Assembly (NCBI GenBank): GCA_029721435.1
Contig: CM056577.1
Span: forward strand, 113,830,219-113,894,218
DNA from: Gymnothorax reevesii
Lineage: Eukaryota > Chordata > Actinopteri > Anguilliformes > Muraenidae
Direction: 5' to 3'
DNA length: 64,000 nucleotides
Position 1 is the stretch's first letter; each line of letters starts with the position of its first letter. The translations under genes were made by a program, and so were the position numbers. Below the pieces are notes generated by a model. That model saw nothing but the letters and a program-made list of their open reading frames with translations. It was not told the DNA's origin and ran no database searches. Of the stretch, positions 33,484-46,400 are shown piece after piece.

Positions 33484-35790
33484 CCTCTTCTTTTTACCAC
33501 AGGGTGGAGGCATCAGGGCATTGAGGAGACAAGTTTCTTGAGTTTAGCAGTTGGAATTTGATCCCACTCTTGTTTAATACAGGCTTCCAGCTGCTGGAGA
33601 GTTTTGGGTCTCCTTTGACCAATTTTTCCTTTAATTATGCGCCAAATGTTCTCAATCAGTGAAAGATCAGGACTACAGGCAGGCCAGTTCAGCACACGGA
33701 CTCTTCTACTACGAAGCCATGCGGTTGTAATAGCTGCAGTATGTGGTTTCGCATTGTCCTGCTGAAATACACAAGGTCTTCCTTGGAATAGATGTTGTCT
33801 GGAGAGGAACATATTTTGCTCTAAAATCTTTCATCATTCATGGTGCTTTTTAAAACATGCAAGTGTCCCACACCATATATAATGATCCTGATCTGCCTGA
33901 CTATGTTTTTGTTGTGATTCTGCCTTGTTTGCCATGTCTGTTTATTATTCTGCTTTGCCTTACCATGATTTGTATTTTGTTTTGGGATTCCATGCCATGT
34001 TTTGTTTTTTCCTTGTCTCTGTCTGTTTGCTATATTCCATCTTTGTATTTTTACTCCAGTCCATCTTTTGTGTCTTTCCATGCATTGCACTTTGTCTCCC
34101 CCTGTCTGGTCTTTTGTCATGTGATCGCTCACTGCCCCAGTATTGTGTGCCACACTTTCGGGTGATTTCATGGTTAATGGGATTTCAACCATTCCTTCCA
34201 ATCTCGTTTACTTCCTTTACCTCGCTTTTCTATTTTACTAACAGTTTGTTGTTTTAGTTAAACTTACTAACCAAGACTAACATTGTTTATAGTACTAACT
34301 TACTAACAAGTACTAGGGATTGTATAGCTGCACATTACTAATTGACTAACAAGCTACCAGCACCCGCTCTGCTCTAGTCTCCGCCCCTTGCTTTCAATCA
34401 ATTTACTTCGCTGTATTTCAGCAGATTTTCTACACCCTGCTAATCACTGTTCTGCCTCTCACTCTGCACATGGTAGAACTCCCTAACCGGAGCCGTATGT
34501 TTGTCAGTAGGCTGTCTCTGTGATCCCTGTCCGCATTTTGGGTTTTACCAATTTCTTGTAATCAAGAACTTCCTCATGTTCATTCCTTTGTAATTAGACT
34601 GATCCAACTCACCTGTTCCCTATCATAGCATGTGACTTCCCCTACATGTATTTAAGCAGTCATTTCACTCACAGCTTGTCAGAACATTTTCCCTGTGCTG
34701 CGATTGTTGATGCCTTGTACTCTTTGTGTTATACTTCTGATTGGAACATCCCGGATTCTGATTTTGGCTTTTTCTTTGATACTTCTCTGCCCATGTACCG
34801 TACCTGTTTTGCCCGACTCCGAGTTCTGTGTTTGCTGCCCTGTTAACGATTCGGATTACGCCCATTGGATTTTGGCTTTGGATTCTCTGACAAACCCGTG
34901 CTTGTGTACTGAACCTGTTTTGCCCGACTCTGAGTTTAGTGTTTGCTGCCCTGTGTAGTTTGGATTACGTCCCTGGGATTCTGATTTTGGATAGGACTCT
35001 GTACCATTGCCTTCTGCCTTGTGGGGGTTAATCCCCCAGCTTCAATAAAACTCATATTTGCTGAAACTTTCTGGTCTCGTATTTGGTTCCAGAGCGATAC
35101 CTCACACCAAATGCATGAATGCATCCCCATACCATCAGAGATACTGACTTTTAAACTGAATGCTGATAACAGGGGGGGTGGTCTTTCTCCTGTTTAGCCA
35201 TGATTTCCAACAAGAATGTCAAATTTGGACTCCTCTGACCAAAGGACACTTTCCCACTTTTCTCCAGTCCATTTTGAATGAGCCTTGGCCCACAGAACAG
35301 GGCGGCACTTCTGGATCATGCTCAACAATGGCTCCCTTTTTGCAGGATTAAGTTTTAGGTGGCATCTGTGGATGGCACGGTGGACTGTATTTACAGACAG
35401 TGGTTTCTATAAGTATTCCTGGGCCCATTCAGTAATGTCAATGACAGAATCATGCCAGTGAGTGATGCACTGACGTCTGAGGGCCCGAAGATCACGGGCA
35501 TCCAGTAAAGGTCTTCACCCCTGTCCCTTACGCACAGAGATTTTTCCAGTTTCTCTGAATCTTTTTATGATGTTATGCACTGTCGATGAGACCTTCAAAG
35601 CCTCTGCAATTTGACGTTGAGGAACATTGTTTTTTAAGTATTCCACAATTTTTTTTTTTTTTTTACGTAAGCTATCACAAGTTGGGGAGCCTCTGGCAAT
35701 CTTTACTTCTGAGAGACTCAGCCTCTCGAAGACATCCCTTTTATAGGCAATCATATTACACAACTCATGCCAGTTAATGTACTTACTAGC
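33484..35790 (-). pseudogene. Tc1-like transposase, split and mutated
   Basis: On the minus strand the N-terminal part (about 35763-35515) has a helix-turn-helix with RQIAEALKVS and IIKRFRETGKI. Stops follow at about 35514 and 35411. The first catalytic site reads WSEESKF near 35245, with Glu where Asp is expected. After the insertion, the C-terminal part (33812-33513) has FQQDNAKPHTA (second catalytic Asp), SPDLSLIENIW (catalytic Glu) and a normal tail. Stops, the insertion and the Asp-to-Glu change make it inactive. Confidence 0.8.
33875..35102 (+). mobile_element. 1.2-kb insertion with LTR-like layout
   Basis: CACACC at 33869-33874 is repeated at 35103-35108, and joining the flanks restores the transposase order. 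Inside, a TATTTAAG box lies at 34649 and AATAAA at 35044. A diverged pair of about 110-130-bp units (CCTGTTTTGCCCGACTC at 34802 and 34914) lies between. It could be a solo LTR or another non-autonomous retroelement, but TG...CA ends are not seen. Confidence 0.55.
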
Positions 35791-36050
35791 AAAATGTTCT
35801 TTCAGCTGATTCTCTCATATATAATTTTTTTTCAGCCCTTTTTTGCCTGTGTCCCAACTTCTTTGAGACTTGTTGCTGCCAGAAAATTTGAAATGAGCTC
35901 ATTTTGTGGATGAAAATGTAAAATGTCTCAGTTTCAACATTTGAAATGTTATCTATGTTCTATTCTAAATAACATATTGGCTCATGTGATTTGAAAGTCA
36001 TTGCATTTTGATTTTATTGACAATTTACAATTCATCCCAACTATTTTCAT

Positions 36051-36818
36051 TGGACAGTTTACATTGTCTTTGTATTTATAATTTCATTTATTTCTTTTTT
36101 TCATAAATCTGCTCCAGTGGAGTCAAACTTCATTTTCTTTGTATTATCTTTGAATGGGAAATTGTATAGGCTAAGGACTGGCAGAAATAATAGTGAAAAT
36201 ATATATTTAAAAATTTAAAAAATGGTTGTATTTGGATAGAATGTATGCTTGTAGTGACATATATGTGAAATTTAATGAGTTTTACAGTTTTGTTTCCGAG
36301 AAAACTGAAATGGCACACTAGGTACTTGAATTACCAATTTGGAGAAGACATTCCTCTCTAATTTTGCTCTGATTTAATTGATCAGAATGAACTTTGGCAC
36401 AGATAATAATGAGATTTTGTGCTGTAATTTTTTTGAGGTTTCAGACTGCAACTAAATAAGTTCACAAGGGACAGAAGAAAAACTTTGTTAGGCGAAAAAT
36501 AATCTTTCATGTATATGGAGTTCCATTTTCATTTACTCTGACTCTGTGAAATATACACTGATTTTTACATCACGACAGAAATCCCAAATGGTTCTACCTT
36601 TATTGTGATACCAAAACTATTCAAATGGACCAAGTAGTTGCAGAGATATACTCATTTCATTTTGGGTATACCATTTTTGAACCAGAGGCTCAGTGCTTAA
36701 GATGTTAAAAGTCATTCTATAAAGCTGATAAGAAACTTGCATTCTTTTAGCATTTTTAGGCTGATAGGGTGAGTTTTCCAGGAAAGTTTGGATTTCATTT
36801 TTTTTTAATTGTGGTGAT
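36051..36818. other. AT-rich sequence, nothing recognised
   Basis: No coding, RNA or repeat signal that I can support. Confidence 0.4.
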
Positions 36819-37105
36819 AATCCCATATAAAAATTTATAATAGTTAACTATAGTTTACTGCAGTAAAATTGCTTTAAACTATAGTTTGTTGGAAATATAC
36901 TATAGTAATTGAATATCATTGTTAAAGTTTACTATAATACAGTTTGACTTTTTGTGATTTACTTCAGCATCACCATAGTAAACTACACAGTTACTATATT
37001 ATATCTATGGTATATCAATAGTAATTCCGCAAAAATACCATAGTTACTATAGAAAACTATAGTATTTTTACTGTAGTATTTTGTGGTAATTTTTCATGAG
37101 GGATT
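36819..37105. mobile_element. Palindromic AT-rich miniature element
   Basis: AATCCC-ATA-AAAATT at the left is matched in inverse at the right end (AATTTTTCATGAGGGATT). The interior is full of ACTATAGT, TACTGTAGTA and ACCATAGT words that pair with each other. It is 287 bp with no coding frame. Confidence 0.55.
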
Positions 37106-37459
37106 GCTATCCATACAATCTCATTTTGACGAATCGATACCTCTTTGTACTTTTCGAGTCTTAACCATTCTTGGCATTAAAAAGGCAAGGAATTATTCAG
37201 TAAATTAATTCTGCGATTCCTACTTTGCAACAGGTCAAGAATAATGCTGCATTAAATGCTGAGGTGACTGCCTACCTGGACACGTCTGTTTCTTAATATA
37301 TTCCAATATTCTAAAATTTTTTATTTTAGAGAAATGTTTTATTTTCCATTTTACCATTGTTATTTTTCTCTGGAAGCAGAAAATGGTGTGCATGGGCATC
37401 AACGAGAATCCCATTTCTGAGGATTCAACCCCAGCTGATACCTGCTGACAGCTTTGTTC
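37106..37459. other. Probable intron upstream of the giant exon
   Basis: Non-coding, AT-rich. The previous exon of the mucin-like gene, with a signal peptide, should lie upstream but was not found in the window. Confidence 0.4.
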
Positions 37460-37475
37460 TTTTTTCTTCCTTCAG
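37460..37475 (+). other. Splice acceptor of the giant exon
   Basis: A T/C-rich tract from about 37455 ends in TTCCTTCAG at 37475. The open frame begins directly after it in phase with GGG-GCC-TTT. Confidence 0.65.
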
Positions 37476-40400
37476 GGGGCCTTTCGTGTCCAAAAGCTGG
37501 TGAATCATAACTTTTCTGGTAAAATATGCATCTTTAAAAGATGTGTTCCAGAAAACAATCATTTCCACCATTCCGTCAGAAAGAAAAGACAAAATGGGGA
37601 TTTTGATGACGACAACTTTTGGGGATTTAACTCAATGCCTCCTGGACCCTACAGTCCCATCACTTTTAGCATCATTCCAAATTCTGCAAAAACTCCTGAT
37701 GTGACTAGCACCTCTGGAGCATTAATAAGTACCTCAACAGAAGATGATTTCTGGGGATTTCACACAATACCGACTGAGCTTTATAGCCCTAGCAGTTCCA
37801 CAATTTTGACAAAATCAGCCAAAACTGCTGAAGTCACAACTGCATCAGTCGGGACAAAAACAACAGAGAATGACTTCTGGAATTTTTTCAGCATGCCAAC
37901 TGGTCCATACAAACCAATGTCTTCACCAAAAATAGCCACAACAACACAATCGGCAATAAACACAATGAGGGTTTCCACAACTGCATCATCTGCTACAAGA
38001 TTTTCACCCAAAACAGCAACTGACACAACCAATACTGCAAGTTCCACCACAATGGCTATCAAAACTTCCACAGCTGCTGCAACAAACATTCTCCGTACAA
38101 CCACAATGTCTCTGACAACTCTTTCACAGAAGAAAACAACTGTCAGGAACACAATAGCAAGTTCTACTCATGGTTCTGGTAAAAATACAGCAAGTGCAAA
38201 AACAACAATTTTTTCCACTTCTACATCAAACTCTGTATCGAGAAAAACAGCCAAAACTGCTGATGACACAACTGCATCAGTCGGGACAAAAATCAAAACA
38301 ACAGAGAATGAATTCTGGAATTTTTTCAGCATGCCAACTGGTCCATACGAACCAATGTCTTCACCAAAAATAGCCACAACAACACAATCAGCTATAGAGA
38401 CAATGAGGGTTTCCACAACTGCAGCATCTGCTACAAGATTTTCACCCAAAACAGCAACTGACACAAGCAATACTGCAAGTTCCACCACAACGGCTATCAA
38501 AACTTCCACAGCTGCTGCAACAAATATTCTCCCTACAACCACAATGTCTCTGACAACTCTTTCACAGAAGAAAACGACTCTCAGGAACACATTAGCTAGT
38601 TCTACTCGGGATTCTGCAAAAAATACGGCAGGTGCAAAAACCACCATTTTTTCCACTTCTACATCAAATACTGTTTCTAAAACAGCAGCAACTGCAACAG
38701 CTCTTTCTAGCAGTACAACAGCTGCCATCGGCACAAAAGCTGTCACTGGTACAACGGAAAGTTCAACAGCTTTAAGCCGAAGAATCTCATCTAAAAAGAC
38801 AGCAATTAGTCCCTCGAGTACTGCCTCAACAAGAATTCCTCCTCCCAGTACAACAGAAAGAAGAACTATGGATGCCACTGCAACAGCATCTAAAACAACG
38901 GTTCCACCCAGCATGACTGTAGTCACTAGCAGAGCAGCAACCTCTACAATGGCTGGCGGAAAAACTACCACAGCTGCAAAAACACCCATGATTTCCTCCA
39001 CTTCATCATCTGCTACAACAGTTTCACCAGGAAAAACCACTGTCAGGAGCAGAACCGCAAGTTACACAATAGCTGCTGACAAAAGTACAACAGCATTTCC
39101 AACAACCATTCCTCTCAAAACCTCCGAAAAGCCTCCGACAAATGGTACAACCAGGAAAACAGCTGTCACTAGCAAAGCAGCAAGTTCTACAACAACAGCA
39201 TCTGAAACAACTTCTACCAGATCAACAGCATTCACCAGCACGACAGCAAGTGCTGCTATAACTTCAAGCAAAACAACCTCTGCTGCAACAACAACGATTT
39301 TTCCCAGTAGCCCTGCATCTACGAAAATCCTCTCACCCACCAAAGCTGAAACAACAATCACGGTTGCCACTGCCACAGCATCTGAAACTACTGTTCCACA
39401 ATCAACATCTGCAGTCACTAGCAAAGCAGCACGTTCTACAACAGCTTTAAAAACAACTACGACTGTCACAAAGACAATCATTGGTTCTACAGCAGCAGCA
39501 TCTGCAACAACTTCTTCTACCAGGTCAACACCACTCACCAGCCTGGTAGCGAGTGCTGCTACAGCTTCAAGCAAAACAACCCCAACTGCAACAACAGCTA
39601 TTTCTCCCAGTAGCCCTGCATCGACAAAAATCCTCTCGACCACGGCAGGTAAAACAACAACCATGCATAGTACTGCCAGTGGATCTGAAACTACTGTTCA
39701 GATATCTGCAGTCACTAGCAAAGTAGCAAGTTCTACAACAGCTCCGAAGACAAGTACTACTGTTGCAAAAACAATCAGTGGTTCGGCAGCAAAAGCATCT
39801 GCAACAACTACCTATACCGGAGCAACAGCTCTTACTAGCACGACGACAGGCGCTACAACAGCATCAAGCAGAACAACCGCAGCTGCAAAAACAACTATTT
39901 CTCCCAGTAGCCATGCATCTACAAAAATCCTCCCGACCACGGCAGCTAAAACAACAACCATGCATAGTACAACCACTGCATCTGAAACTACTGTTCCACG
40001 CTCAATATCTGCAGTCACTAGCAAGGTAACAAGTTCAACAACAGCTTTGAAGACAAGTACTAATGTTGCAGCAACAATCAGCGGTTCCACTGCAACAGCA
40101 TCTGCAACAACATCTTCTACTGGAGCAACATTTCTCACCAGCATGACAGCAAGTGCTGCTACATCTTCAAGCAAAACAACCCCAGCTGCAACAACAGCTA
40201 TTTCTTCCACAAGCCCTGCATCTACAAAAATTTTCTCCACCAATACAGCAGTAACAACAACCATAGATGCCACTGCAACAGCATTTGAAACTACTGTTCC
40301 ACCCTTGATATCTGCAGTCACTACCAAAGCAGCAGGTTCTACAAAAGCTTCAAGGACAACTACTACTGTTGCAAAAACAATCAGTGGTTCCACAGCAACA

Positions 40401-43400
40401 GCATCTGCAACAACATCTTCTACTGGAGCAACATTTCTCACCAGCATGACAGCAAGTGCTGCTACATCTTCAAGCAAAACATCCCCAGCTGCAACAACAG
40501 CTATTTCTTCCACAAGCCGTGCATCTACAAAAATTCTCTCCGCCAATACAGCAGTAACAACAACCATAGATGCCACTGCAACAGCATCTGAAACTACTGT
40601 TCCACCCTCGATATCTGCAGTCACTACCAAAGCAGCAGGTTCTACAAAAGCTTCAAGGACAACTACTACTGTTGCAAAAACAATCAGTGGTTCCACAGCA
40701 ACAGCATCTGCAACAACTTCTTCTACTGGAGCAACAGTTCTCACGAGCACGACGACAGGTGCTGCAACTGCTTCAAGCAAAACAACCCCTGCTGCAAAAA
40801 CGACTACTGCTCCCAGTAGCCCTGCATCTACAAAAATCCTCTCCTCCAATACAGCAGTTACAAACACCATAGATGCCACTGCGACAGCATCTGAAACTAC
40901 TCTTCCACCCTCGATATCTGCAGTCGCTACCAAAGCAGCAAGTTCTACAACAGCTTTAATCAGTCAAACTACTTTTGGAAAAACAACCAGGGCTTCTACA
41001 GCAACAGCACCTGCAAGAACTTCTTCTACCGGAGCAATAGCTTTATCCAGCATGACGACACGTGCTGCGACAGCTTCAAGCAAAACAACCCCGGCTGCAA
41101 GAACAACTATTTCTCCCAGTAGCCCTGCATTGACAAAAATCCTCTCTCCCACTCCAGCTGAAACAACGATCATAGTTGTCGCTGCTACAATATCGGAAAC
41201 TACTGTTCCATCCTCGATATCCACAGTCACTAGCAAAACAGCAAGTTCTACAACAGCTTTGAAGACAAGTACTACTGTTGCAAAAACAATCAGTGGTTCC
41301 ACAGCAACAGCATCTGCAACATCTTCTTCTACCAGAACAACAGCTCTCACCAGCACGAAGACAGGTGCTGCTACAGCTTCAAGCAAAACAACCCCTGCTG
41401 CAACAACAACTTTTTCTCCCAGTAGCCCTGAATCTACAAAAATCCTCTCTCCCACTCCAGCTGAAACAACAACCATGTATAGTACTGCCATTGCATCTGA
41501 AACTACTGTTCCACCCTCGATATCTGCAGTCACAACCAAACCAGCAAGTTCTACAACAGCTTTAATCAGTCAAACTACTTTTCGAAAAACAACCAGGGGT
41601 TCTACAGCAACAGCACCTGCAACAACTTCTTCTACTGGAGCAACAGTTCTCACTAGCACGACGACAGGTGCTGCAACTGCTTCAAGCAAAATAACCCCAG
41701 CTGCAAAAACAACTATTTCTCCCAGAAGCCCTGCATCTACAAAAATCCTCTCCATCAATACAGCAGAAACAACAACCATGGATGCCACTGTGACAGCATC
41801 TGAAACTACTGATACACTCTCGATATCTTCAGTCACTAGCAAAGCAGCAAGTTCTACAAAAGCTTCAAGGACAACTACTACTGTTGCAAAAACAATCAGT
41901 GGTTCCGCAGCAAAAGCATCTGCAACAACTACCTCTACCGGAGCAACAGCTCTCACTAGCACGACGACAGGCACTACAACAGCATCAAGCAGAACAACCG
42001 CAGCTGCCAAAACAACGATGTCTCCCAGTAGCCATGCATCAACAAAAATCCTCTCGACCACGGCAGCTAAAACAACAACCATGCATAGTACAACCACTGC
42101 ATCTGAAACTACTGTTTCACGCTCAATATCTGCAGTCACTAGCAAGGTAACAAGTTCAACAACAGCTTTGAAGACAAGTACTAATGTTGCAGAAACAATC
42201 AGCGGTTCCACTGCAACAGCATCTGCAACAACATCTTCTACTGGAGCAACATTTCTCACCAGCATGACAGCAAGTGCTGCTACATCTTCAAGCAAAACAA
42301 CCCCAGCTGCAACAACAGCTATTTCTTCCACAAGCCGTGCATCTACAAAAATTCTCTCCACCACTACAGCAGAAACCACAACCATGGATACCACTGCGAC
42401 AGCATCTGAAACTACTGTTCCACCCTCGATATCTTCAGTCACTAGCAAAGCAACAAGTTCCACAAAAGCTTTAAAGACAGCTACTACTGTTGCAAAAACA
42501 ATCAGTGGTTCCACAGCAACATTATCTGCAACATCTTCTACCAGAACAACTGCTCTCACCAGCACGAAGACAGGTGCTGCTACAGCTTCAAGCAAAACTA
42601 CCCCTGCTGCAACAACAACTTTTTCTCCCAGTAGCCCTGAATCTACAAAAATCCTCTCTCCCACTCCAGCTGAAACAACAACCATGTATAGTACTGCCAT
42701 TGCATCTGAAACTACTGTTCCACCCTCGATATCTGCAGTCACAACCAAACCAGCAAGTTCTACAACAGCTTTAATCAGTCAAACTACTTTTAGAAAAACA
42801 ACCGGGGGTTCTACTGCAACAGCACCAGCAACAACTTCTTCTACCGGAGCAGCAGCTTTCACCAGCATGAAAGCAAGTGCTGCTACAGCTTCAAGCAAAA
42901 CAACCCCAGCTTCAACAACAACTATTGCTCCAACAAGCCTTGCTTCTACAAAAATCCTTTCCACCAGTACAGCTGAAACAATGACCATACATGCCACTGT
43001 GACAGCATCTGAAACTACTGTTCCACCCTCGATATTTGCAGTCACAAGCAAACCAGCAAGTTCTACAACAGCTTTAATCAGTCAAACTACTTTTCGAAAA
43101 ACAACCAGGGGTTCTACAGCAACAGCACCTGCAACAACTTCTTCTACCGGAGCAACAGCTCACACCAGCATGACAGCAAGTGCCGCTACAGCTTCAAGCA
43201 AAACAACCCCAGCTTCAACAACAACTATTGCTCCCAGTAGCCGTGCATCTACAAAAATTCTACCCACCACTACAGCAGAAACAACAACCATGGATACCAC
43301 TGCGACAGCATCTGAAACTACTGTTCCACCCTCGATATCTTCAGTCACTAGCAAAGCAACAAGTTCCACAAAAGCTTTAAAGACAGCTACTACTGTTGCA

Positions 43401-46400
43401 AAAACAATCAGTGGTTCCACAGCAACATTATCTGCAACATCTTCTTCTATCAGAACAACTGCTCTCACCAGCACGAAGACAGGTGCTGCTACAGCTTCAA
43501 GCAAAACAACCCCTGCTGCAACAACAACTTTTTCTCCCAGTAGCCCTGAATCTACAAAAATCCTCTCTCCCACTCCAGCTGAAACAACAACCATGTATAG
43601 TACTGCCATTGCATCTGAAACTACTGTTCCACCCTCGATATCTGCAGTCACAAGCAAACCAGCAAGTTCTACAACAGCTTTAATCAGTCAAACTACTTTT
43701 CGAAAAACAACCAGGGGTTCTACAGCAACAGCACCTGCAACAACTTCTTCTACCGGAGCAACAGCTCTCACCAGCATGACAGCAATTGCTGCTACAGCTT
43801 CAAGCAAAACAACCCCAGCTTCAACAACAACTATTGCTCCCAGTAGCCGTGCATCAACAAAAATTCTCTCCACCACTACAGCAGAAACAACAACCATGGA
43901 TACCACTGCGACAGCATCTGAAACTACTGTTCCACCCTCAATATCTTCGGTCACTAGCAAAGCAAAAAGTTCCACAAAAGCTTTAAAGACAGCTACTACT
44001 GTTGCAAAAACAATCAGTGGTTCCACAGCAACAGCATCTGCAACATCTTCTTCTACCAGAACAACTGCTCTCACTAGCACGAAGACAGGTGCTGCTACAG
44101 CTTCAAGCAAAACAACCCCTGCTGCAACAACAACTTTTTCTCCCAGTAGCCCTGAATCTACAAAAATCCTCTCTCCCACTCCAGCTGAAACAACAACCAT
44201 GTATAGTACTGCCATTGCATCTGAAACTACTGTTCCACCCTCGATATCTGCAGTCACAAGCAAACCAGCAAGTTCTACAACAGCTTTAATCAGTCAAACT
44301 ACTTTTAGAAAAACAACCGGGGGTTCTACTGCAACAGCACCAGCAACAACTTCTTCTACTGGAGCAGCAGCTTTCACCAGCATGAAAGCAAGTGCCGCTA
44401 CAGCTTCAAGCAAAACAACCCCAGCTTCAACAACAACTATTGCTCCAACAAGCCTTGCTTCTACAAAAATCCTCTCCACCAGTACAGCTGAAACAATGAC
44501 CATATATGCCACTGTGACAGCATCTGAAACTACTGTTCCACCCTCGATATTTGCAGTCACAAGCAAACCAGCAAGTTCTACAACAGCTTTAATCAGTCAA
44601 ACTACTTTTCGAAAAACAACCAGGGGTTCTACAGCAACAGCACCTGCAACAACTTCTTCTACCGGAGCAACAGCTCTCACCAGCATGACAGCAAGTGCCG
44701 CTACAGCTTCAAGCAAAACAACCCCAGCTTCAACAACAACTATTGCTCCCAGTAGCCGTGCATCTACAAAAATTCTCCCCACCACTACAGCAGAAACAAC
44801 AACCATGGATACCACTGCGACAGCATCTGAAACTACTGTTTCACCCTCGATATCTTCAGTCACTAGCAAAGCAACAAGTTCCACAAAAGCTTTAAAGACA
44901 GCTACTACTGTTGCAAAAACAATCAGTGGATCCACAGCAACATTATCTGCAACATCTTCTTCTACCAGAACAACTGCTCTCACCAGCACGAAGACAGGTG
45001 CTGCTACAGCTTCAAGCAAAACAACCCCTGCTGCAACAACAACTTTTTCTCCCAGTAGCCCTGAATCTACAAAAATCCTCTCTCCCACTCCAGCTGAAAC
45101 AACAACCATGTATAGTACTGCCATTGCATCTGAAACTACTGTTCCACCCTCGATATCTGCAGTCACAAGCAAACCAGCAAGTTCTACAACAGCTTTAATC
45201 AGTCAAACTACTTTTAGAAAAACAACCGGGGGTTCTACTGCAACAGCACCAGCAACAACTTCTTCTACCGGAGCAGCAGCTTTCACCAGCATGAAAGCAA
45301 GTGCTGCTACAGCTTCAAGCGAAACAACCCCAGCTTCAACAACAACTATTGCTCCAACAAGCCTTGCTTCTACAAAAATCCTCTCCACCAGTACAGCTGA
45401 AACAATGACCATATATGCCACTGTGACAGCATCTGAAACTACTGTTCCACCCTCGATATTTGCCGTCACAAGCAAACCAGCAAGTTCTACAACAGCTTTA
45501 ATCAGTCAAACTACTTTTCGAAAAACAACCAGGGGTTCTACAGCAACAGCACCTGCAACAACTTCTTCTACCGGAGCAACAGCTCTCACCAGCATGACAG
45601 CAAGTGCCGCTACAGCTTCAAGCAAAACAACCCCAGCTTCAACAACAACTATTGCTCCCAGTAGCCGTGCATCTACAAAAATTCTCTCCACCACTACAGC
45701 AGAAACAACAACCATGGATACCACTGCGACAGCATCTGAAACTACTGTTCCACCCTCGATATCTTCAGTCACTAACAAAGCAACAAGTTCCACAAAAGCT
45801 TTAAAGACAGCTACTACTGTTGCAAAAACAATCAGTGGTTCCACAGCAACATTATTTGCAACATCTTCTTCTACCAGAACAACTGCTCTCACCAGCACGA
45901 AGACAGGTGCTGCTACAGCTTCAAGCAAAACAACCCCTGCTGCAACAACAACTTTTTCTCCCAGTAGCCCTGAATCTACAAAAATCCTCTCTCCCACTCC
46001 AGCTGAAACAACAACCATGTATAGTACTGCCATTGCATCTGAAACTACTGTTCCACCCTCGATATCTGCAGTCACAAGCAAACCAGCAAGTTCTACAACA
46101 GCTTTAATCAGTCAAACTACTTTTCGAAAAACAACCAGGGGTTCTACAGCAACAGCACCTGCAACAACTTCTTCTACCGGAGCAACAGCTCTCACCAGCA
46201 TGACAGCAATTGCTGCTACAGCTTCAAGCAAAACAACCCCAGCTTCAACAACAACTATTGCTCCCAGTAGCCGTGCATCAACAAAAATTCTCTCCACCAC
46301 TACAGCAGAAACAACAACCATGGATACCACTGCGACAGCATCTGAAACTACTGTTCCACCCTCAATATCTTCAGTCACTAGCAAAGCAAAAAGTTCCACA

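Larger units (their letters stand above)
33249..36050 (-). mobile_element. Tc1-like transposon, minus strand, split by an insertion
   Basis: The left end has CAACCCCAATTCC and AGTTGGGAC with inner repeat AAAAAAGTTGGGAC at about 33439. The right end carries the inverse words (CCCAACTTCTTTGAGAC at about 35854, TCCCAACTATTTT at about 36033). The arms, about 210 bp, match inversely through AAATGAGCTCATTTTGTGGA. The transposase is read on the minus strand. A 1,228-bp segment (33875-35102) interrupts it. Confidence 0.8.
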
